A stretch of DNA of 64,000 nt, taken from contig NZ_JBPSEG010000011.1 in assembly GCF_051488665.1 (NCBI RefSeq), forward strand, positions 44,215-108,214, read 5' to 3'. The notes under the pieces were generated by a model. It made no database searches. It was not told where the DNA came from and was given only the letters and a program-made list of their open reading frames with translations. This document shows positions 60,176-64,000 of the stretch, in pieces. This DNA comes from Melioribacter sp051488665. Its GTDB lineage: Bacteria; Bacteroidota; Ignavibacteria; Ignavibacteriales; Melioribacteraceae. Position 1 is the first letter of the stretch. The number at the start of each line of letters is the position of its first letter. The position numbers were made by a program, and so were the translations under genes.

Positions 60176-61225
60176 TTATTTTACCTTAATCGGTTTTCCG
60201 TTGACAGTCAACATATCGATTTTTTTCATGCACAATTTAACTACAGAAGGCGGCAGCGGCGCATAATAAAGGCTTTCCGCATACGATTCGCCTTTTGTCA
60301 AAGCCCACCTCAAAAATTTAACCAGCGCTTCCGCTTTCTTACTGTCTTTCATGTCCTTATAAATCAAAAGCCATGTAAAGCCCGAAATCGGATACGAGTC
60401 TTTACCGTCGGCGTTGGTAATCATTGCTCTCAGATCGTCCGGCATATCTTTGGCGGCTCCGTCGGATGCAGCGGAAACCGTTTTAAAATTCGCCTCGATA
60501 AAATTGCCGGCGCGATTTTTAATTGCGACGTGAGAAAGTTTATTCTTTACCGCATAAGCCAGTTCCACGTATCCGATGGCTCCTTTTGTTTGCTTGACCA
60601 TGCCGGCGACGCCTTCGTTGCCTTTTCCTCCAAGTCCGATCGGCCAATTAACCGAAGTGTTGTATCCGACTTTCTTAGCCCATTCTTTGCTTACATTTGA
60701 AAGATAATGAGTAAAGATAAAAGTAGTTCCGCTGCCGTCGGAACGATGCACTACGATTATACTTCTGTTCGGAAGTTTAACTCCCGGATTCAGTTTTGCA
60801 ATTCTTTTGTCGTTCCATTTATAAATTTTCCCGAGGAAAATATCTGCAATAGTTGGTCCGTCGAGCTTAATTTTTTCTTTTACTTCCGGCAAGTTGTAGC
60901 TGAGGACAACCGCGCCGAGAACTGTAGGGATATGAATCACATCGGTTCCCTGTTTGGCTTTTGCTTCTTTAAGCTGCTCGTCGCTCATCGGTCCGTCGCT
61001 GGCGCCGAAATCGACTGTTCCCTCGATTACCTGTTTAATACCGCCGCCGCTTCCGATCGATTGATAATTAATTTGAACGCCGGTTTGTTTATGAAATTCG
61101 TCGAACCATTTGGAATAGATAACGTACGGAAAAGTAGCGCCGGCGCCGTTGAGTTTAACCTGCGCCGGGAGATTTATCAATCCGGCGATCATAAACATCA
61201 TTAAATAAATTATTTTTTTATACAT
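60176..61225 (-). CDS. pstS: Phosphate-binding periplasmic protein PstS
   Basis: 349 residues with a signal peptide (IIYLMMFMIAGLINLPAQ). The phosphate-binding signature is clear: LNGAGATFPYVIYSKWFDEF, QSIGSGGGIKQVIEG, FGASDGPMS, and VVHRSDGSGTTFIFTHYLS. High-affinity phosphate scavenging in the periplasm. GGAG precedes the ATG. No lipobox is seen, so the protein is soluble. Confidence 0.96.
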   Translation of the reverse strand: MYKKIIYLMMFMIAGLINLPAQVKLNGAGATFPYVIYSKWFDEFHKQTGVQINYQSIGSGGGIKQVIEGTVDFGASDGPMSDEQLKEAKAKQGTDVIHIPTVLGAVVLSYNLPEVKEKIKLDGPTIADIFLGKIYKWNDKRIAKLNPGVKLPNRSIIVVHRSDGSGTTFIFTHYLSNVSKEWAKKVGYNTSVNWPIGLGGKGNEGVAGMVKQTKGAIGYVELAYAVKNKLSHVAIKNRAGNFIEANFKTVSAASDGAAKDMPDDLRAMITNADGKDSYPISGFTWLLIYKDMKDSKKAEALVKFLRWALTKGESYAESLYYAPLPPSVVKLCMKKIDMLTVNGKPIKVK

Positions 61226-61248
61226 CTTTTCTCCTGTTTTGTAAAAAA

Positions 61249-62265
61249 TTAAAATTTCCAGTAAAACGAAATGCGCGGTACGATATCCGGGTCTCCGCTG
61301 CCGTAAGTAACAATTTCAATATTAGGCGCAAAATGAACCGATTTATCGGGCAGAAAATCCGCGGCTAAAAGAATTAATGAGTTTTCGTCTTTCGATAAAT
61401 CTGAATTCGGTTCGAAATAATCGAATCGACAAACGAGTTTCAATTTTTCATTCAATCGAAAGTGGCTCCAAACCGATACGCCGTATGAATTCTGGTCCGA
61501 AAGAGGAGACGCAGTTGACTTATGGAAATTATTTTCGATTTTACGGTAGAACGATTCAATTCCCAGATTTAAATCTTTATACGAATAACCCGCAAAAACA
61601 GCCGATACTATACTGTTGTTCTTTTTGAATGAATTTGTAAATCCGTCCTCGATCAATCCGGATGAAGCGTAATCAAAGTACGCGGTAAATGTTAAATTTT
61701 TCGCAGGATTGAATTGCAGCATCGAATAATACCTTTTGAATTTGTCGCTTTCCAGCCCGCTTTTGGAATTGTTGCCAATCTTAAGCCAATATTTGATTTT
61801 GCCGTTTGACGTAAGATTCCCTTTAAGGTCGAGTCCCATGTCCCTGCTCGATACGATTTTGTTGTAATCGAGAATCGTTTTTTCGAGAAATCGATAGCCC
61901 CACGCTTCTTCCGAAATACTGAACGCCGGCGTAGGCGACAAACCGACTATCACATCCGAGCCTTCGAAAATATCGTTCCACTTTAACCACGCATCTTTAA
62001 CAATAGTATTGAAATTCGAACTCTGCCAGCTCGATTCGAGACGGAATCGCGTACTGAACTTTTCTGATATCTTAAAATCGGTAGTAAAATAGATTCTCCT
62101 GAATTGAAATCCGTTAATGTCGTTTTTCCCGTTGTCATTTTGTTGAACGTTGTAAAAATAATCTCCAAAAACGAGTCCGCTTAATTTTGGAAGGTTTTGA
62201 GCTGATATTTGAAATGAAATAATCAAAAAGAACGTAATTATTGGCAAAACAATTTTCTTGCTCAC
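61249..62265 (-). CDS. Outer-membrane porin (phosphate-type, OprO/P-like)
   Basis: 338 residues from a GTG start with a purine-rich ribosome site (GAGGAGAGAA). Signal peptide (IITFFLIISFQISAQ). The rest is a beta-barrel pattern with alternating strands and charged loops, ending in an aromatic (RISFYWKF), as do porins of the phosphate-selective family: FQFRRIYFTTDFKISEKFST and YWLKIGNNSKSGL. As the first gene of the pst operon it likely lets phosphate across the outer membrane. Family assignment is by pattern and context, not by a firm motif. Confidence 0.8.
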   Translation of the reverse strand: MSKKIVLPIITFFLIISFQISAQNLPKLSGLVFGDYFYNVQQNDNGKNDINGFQFRRIYFTTDFKISEKFSTRFRLESSWQSSNFNTIVKDAWLKWNDIFEGSDVIVGLSPTPAFSISEEAWGYRFLEKTILDYNKIVSSRDMGLDLKGNLTSNGKIKYWLKIGNNSKSGLESDKFKRYYSMLQFNPAKNLTFTAYFDYASSGLIEDGFTNSFKKNNSIVSAVFAGYSYKDLNLGIESFYRKIENNFHKSTASPLSDQNSYGVSVWSHFRLNEKLKLVCRFDYFEPNSDLSKDENSLILLAADFLPDKSVHFAPNIEIVTYGSGDPDIVPRISFYWKF

Positions 62266-62307
62266 TTCTCTCCTCTCTCTCCGGTTTGTAAAAAAATGAG
62301 TTACACA

Positions 62308-62313
62308 ATTATA
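62308..62313 (-). promoter_or_regulatory. Predicted -10 box of the porin-pst operon
   Basis: TATAAT on the minus strand (62313-62308), 20 bases downstream of the Pho-box-like repeat and about 42 bases before the porin GTG. A -35 box is not obvious, as expected for activator-dependent promoters. Confidence 0.45.
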
Positions 62314-62333
62314 AGAATTAAAAAAATCCGCAG

Positions 62334-62350
62334 TGTTAAGAAATTGTTAA
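62334..62350 (-). promoter_or_regulatory. Pho-box-like direct repeat upstream of porin-pst operon
   Basis: On the minus strand TTAACA-ATTTC-TTAACA: two identical hexamers with an 11-base period, the arrangement used by PhoP of Bacillus (TTAACA-type) and by PhoB of Escherichia coli (11-base repeats). It is at the right place to activate the -10 box at 62308. The regulator itself is not in the window. Confidence 0.65.
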
Positions 62351-62432
62351 ATCATTTAATACGCTTTTTTGCCCGAACTTATTTGAAGACGAATGGATTT
62401 GCAGGAACAGTTTAACTGTTTTTTAATTTCGC

Positions 62433-63113
62433 TCAATTAATTCGATAACCTGTCAGTTTCTGTATTCTAAGCGTTTTGCCTTTTTCCGGCGTTTCCGCTA
62501 TTAATTGTACAAGTCCTATTCCGACAGAATAATAATAGTCGGCATACCAGCTCACGCCGTTCCCGGTTCGTATAACTATGCATATATATTGATTGTCTTT
62601 TAATTGAACCGTATCGGCAGTTGAGAGACATGTATAAACTTCCGCATAATCCCCGTGGTCAACTCTCCAGCTTTCGCCTTTTTCGACAGGATATTTTACG
62701 ACATGAGATTTAATAAATTTTCCCTCGCTAATTTCCTGCCAGTTATAGAGTCCGTCTTCTTCATACGAATAATAGAAATATCTTTCCGCGGGATTTATTC
62801 CTTCCGTTGTTTCCTTCACTATAAATACTTCTACGTTATTACCAGCTGTCCTTATTTTTGTTTTGCCGGTAACTTCCACTTTAACCTTTCGAGACTCCGC
62901 AACGCTGTCGTTTTGAATTATATCATATTGATATTCCCATTTATTGCCTACCGCCAAAGGAAATATTTGCTGCGATTTGTCAATAAAAAGATTTGACTCC
63001 GTTGTATCGCAGGATATTCCCGCCAACATCAAAGAAAGTAAGATAATTCTTTTTTTTGCGGACTTAATTTTTTTGATAAAACAATTGCAATTCTTCATTA
63101 CGATAATTGTCAT
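62433..63113 (-). CDS. Lipoprotein of unknown function
   Basis: 226 residues; the start may be 63113 or the in-frame ATG 63098. Lipobox LAGISC, so a membrane-anchored lipoprotein. The mature part is beta-rich: FPLAVGNKWEYQYD, then VFIVKETTEGINPAERYFYY and YYSVGIGLVQLIAE, a pattern common to small lipoproteins of this group with a WEY start. No enzyme motif. It lies 167 bases before the porin and just after the small T9SS protein, but is not part of the pst operon. Confidence 0.65.
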   Translation of the reverse strand: MTIIVMKNCNCFIKKIKSAKKRIILLSLMLAGISCDTTESNLFIDKSQQIFPLAVGNKWEYQYDIIQNDSVAESRKVKVEVTGKTKIRTAGNNVEVFIVKETTEGINPAERYFYYSYEEDGLYNWQEISEGKFIKSHVVKYPVEKGESWRVDHGDYAEVYTCLSTADTVQLKDNQYICIVIRTGNGVSWYADYYYSVGIGLVQLIAETPEKGKTLRIQKLTGYRIN

Positions 63114-63134
63114 TTTTCGTACGTCAATTTATCT

Positions 63135-63869
63135 TCAACGCAGCAGTATCATTTTTTTGGTTTCAATAAAGTCGTTTATTTTCATTTGACAAAAGTAAAC
63201 TCCGGACGGTAAATCCGATGCAACAAAATCGAAAGTATAACGACCGACAGACTTAAATTCATTTACCGGCGCGCTTATTACTCTGCCGAGGATGTCGTAC
63301 ACAATTATCCGCACTACACCCGGTTTATAAACCGCATACGATATGCGGGTATGCGGATTAAACGGATTCGGATAGTTCTGTTCTAGCGAATAGTCTTTTA
63401 CGGGAAGCGGATCTTCCCCGACGCTAACATACCCTTCGCCGTCGATATAAATCGTATACACCGGATAATTCAGGGCATTGCTTAAGAAGTATAATGTATC
63501 GGAAAAATTTTGAAACGGCGAAGAGCCTTCGCAAATTGGACACAGGTCAGGCATGTAAAAAATCAGTTTGATCGAATCCCCCGGCGAGATAATAATGTCT
63601 TCAAAAATTTTATCAAATCCGAGATAAAATAAATAAGATGTATCTCCCGAATAAATATCTACCGGATATCCGTAGATTTTATTTGAGTAGATACTGTCGA
63701 TAATCAGATCCGATGCCCCGGTATTGTATAAAAACAAACTGTCGTAAATATCGCTGAACGCTCCGTCCCCCGAAATATGAAGGGAATCTTTGCTGAATTC
63801 AATACTCTGCGAAAAAGTTACATTTTGCAGGATAATCAGAAACACCGTAAAGAAAAAGTGTTTTTTCAT
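63135..63869 (-). CDS. Small T9SS cargo protein, unknown function
   Basis: 244 residues from ATG 63869 (GTG 63884 is in frame). Signal peptide (HFFFTVFLIILQNVTFS), then about 130 residues of beta-sandwich with a DLCPICEG Cys pair, and a type A T9SS sorting domain that begins NYPNPFNPHTRISYAV and ends TKKMILLR. The N-terminal domain (IEFSKDSLHI ... FLYNTGASDLIIDSIYS) looks like an Ig-type or abnormal-spindle-like (ASPM/SPD-2) fold of secreted proteins. Function unknown. Nothing further is seen between 63885 and the right edge. Confidence 0.75.
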   Translation of the reverse strand: MKKHFFFTVFLIILQNVTFSQSIEFSKDSLHISGDGAFSDIYDSLFLYNTGASDLIIDSIYSNKIYGYPVDIYSGDTSYLFYLGFDKIFEDIIISPGDSIKLIFYMPDLCPICEGSSPFQNFSDTLYFLSNALNYPVYTIYIDGEGYVSVGEDPLPVKDYSLEQNYPNPFNPHTRISYAVYKPGVVRIIVYDILGRVISAPVNEFKSVGRYTFDFVASDLPSGVYFCQMKINDFIETKKMILLR

Positions 63870-64000
63870 TTTTTTATTTATCACATTTTTTTACGCTCAT
63901 CTAAAAAGCTCGTTAAGCCCTACAAACGGATTTTGCCCTTTTGAAAATATTTGATAGTGAAAATAACGGTAACAAAAAATAATGTCAATTAAAAATATTA

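Overview
The window is AT-rich and reads like a chromosome segment of a Bacteroidota-related anaerobe, most probably an Ignavibacteria/Melioribacter-type organism. Supporting signs are three type IX secretion (T9SS) type A sorting domains that open with NYPNPFNP-like motifs and end in KMILLK/R, TonB-dependent receptors with an N-terminal carboxypeptidase-regulatory-like domain, [FeFe]-hydrogenase maturases, and many exported plant-polysaccharide hydrolases. The taxonomic call is inference; no rRNA is present. I found no tRNA, rRNA, CRISPR array or intact mobile element.

Layout. 1-6731 (+): heavy-metal efflux operon (RND adaptor, CusA/CzcA pump, an atypical PII protein, a small CcmE-like OB-fold protein, a Zn/Cd/Pb-type P1B ATPase). 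6828-8185: a graveyard holding an unrecognised decayed gene, a frameshifted AAA ATPase fragment, a frameshifted REP-associated Y1 (HUH) transposase bounded by two related palindromes, and a metallo-beta-lactamase-fold gene whose 3' end is broken. 8704-20631 (-): housekeeping and envelope genes (aroC, a DegP/HtrA protease, recO, mtnA, PfkB kinase, NUDIX, a 1150-residue outer-membrane protein, two MacB-like permeases). 20799-29552 (-): first polysaccharide locus (GH28, LacI regulator, T9SS beta-helix protein, TonB receptor split by a -1 frameshift, GH27). 29571-39095: U32 protein, carbonic anhydrase, purK-purE (+), DUF58, TPR lipoprotein, hydE, hydG, LD-carboxypeptidase. 39204-55563 (-): second polysaccharide locus (GH26, GH88/105, GH5, GH9, T9SS beta-helix/CBM protein, TonB receptor, epimerases, RraA-like protein, DNRLRE-like protein). 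55564-56084: repeat-rich spacer. 56085-62265 (-): porin-pstSCAB1B2-phoU phosphate operon with a Pho-box-like repeat. 62433-63884: lipoprotein and a small T9SS cargo protein.

How the genes work together. The two polysaccharide loci target pectin/galactan-type side chains (GH28, GH27, GH88/105) and cellulose/mannan (GH5, GH9, GH26). In both, a TonB-dependent receptor is followed directly by a T9SS-exported parallel-beta-helix-type protein, and neither has a visible SusD. The two beta-helix proteins share short diagnostic strings (GRVY, TNNLFV, GDLNWFPE), so the receptor plus beta-helix pair looks like a conserved unit that could replace SusC/SusD in glycan capture. This is the best candidate here for an undescribed system.

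Other points of interest: a canonical T TTA AAT slippery heptamer exactly at the receptor frameshift; a PII protein lacking the uridylylation Tyr inside a metal-efflux operon; a probable CTG start for purK; a hairpin over the Shine-Dalgarno and start of the decayed transposase; tandem pstB genes; and several different short tandem repeat families in two spacers.
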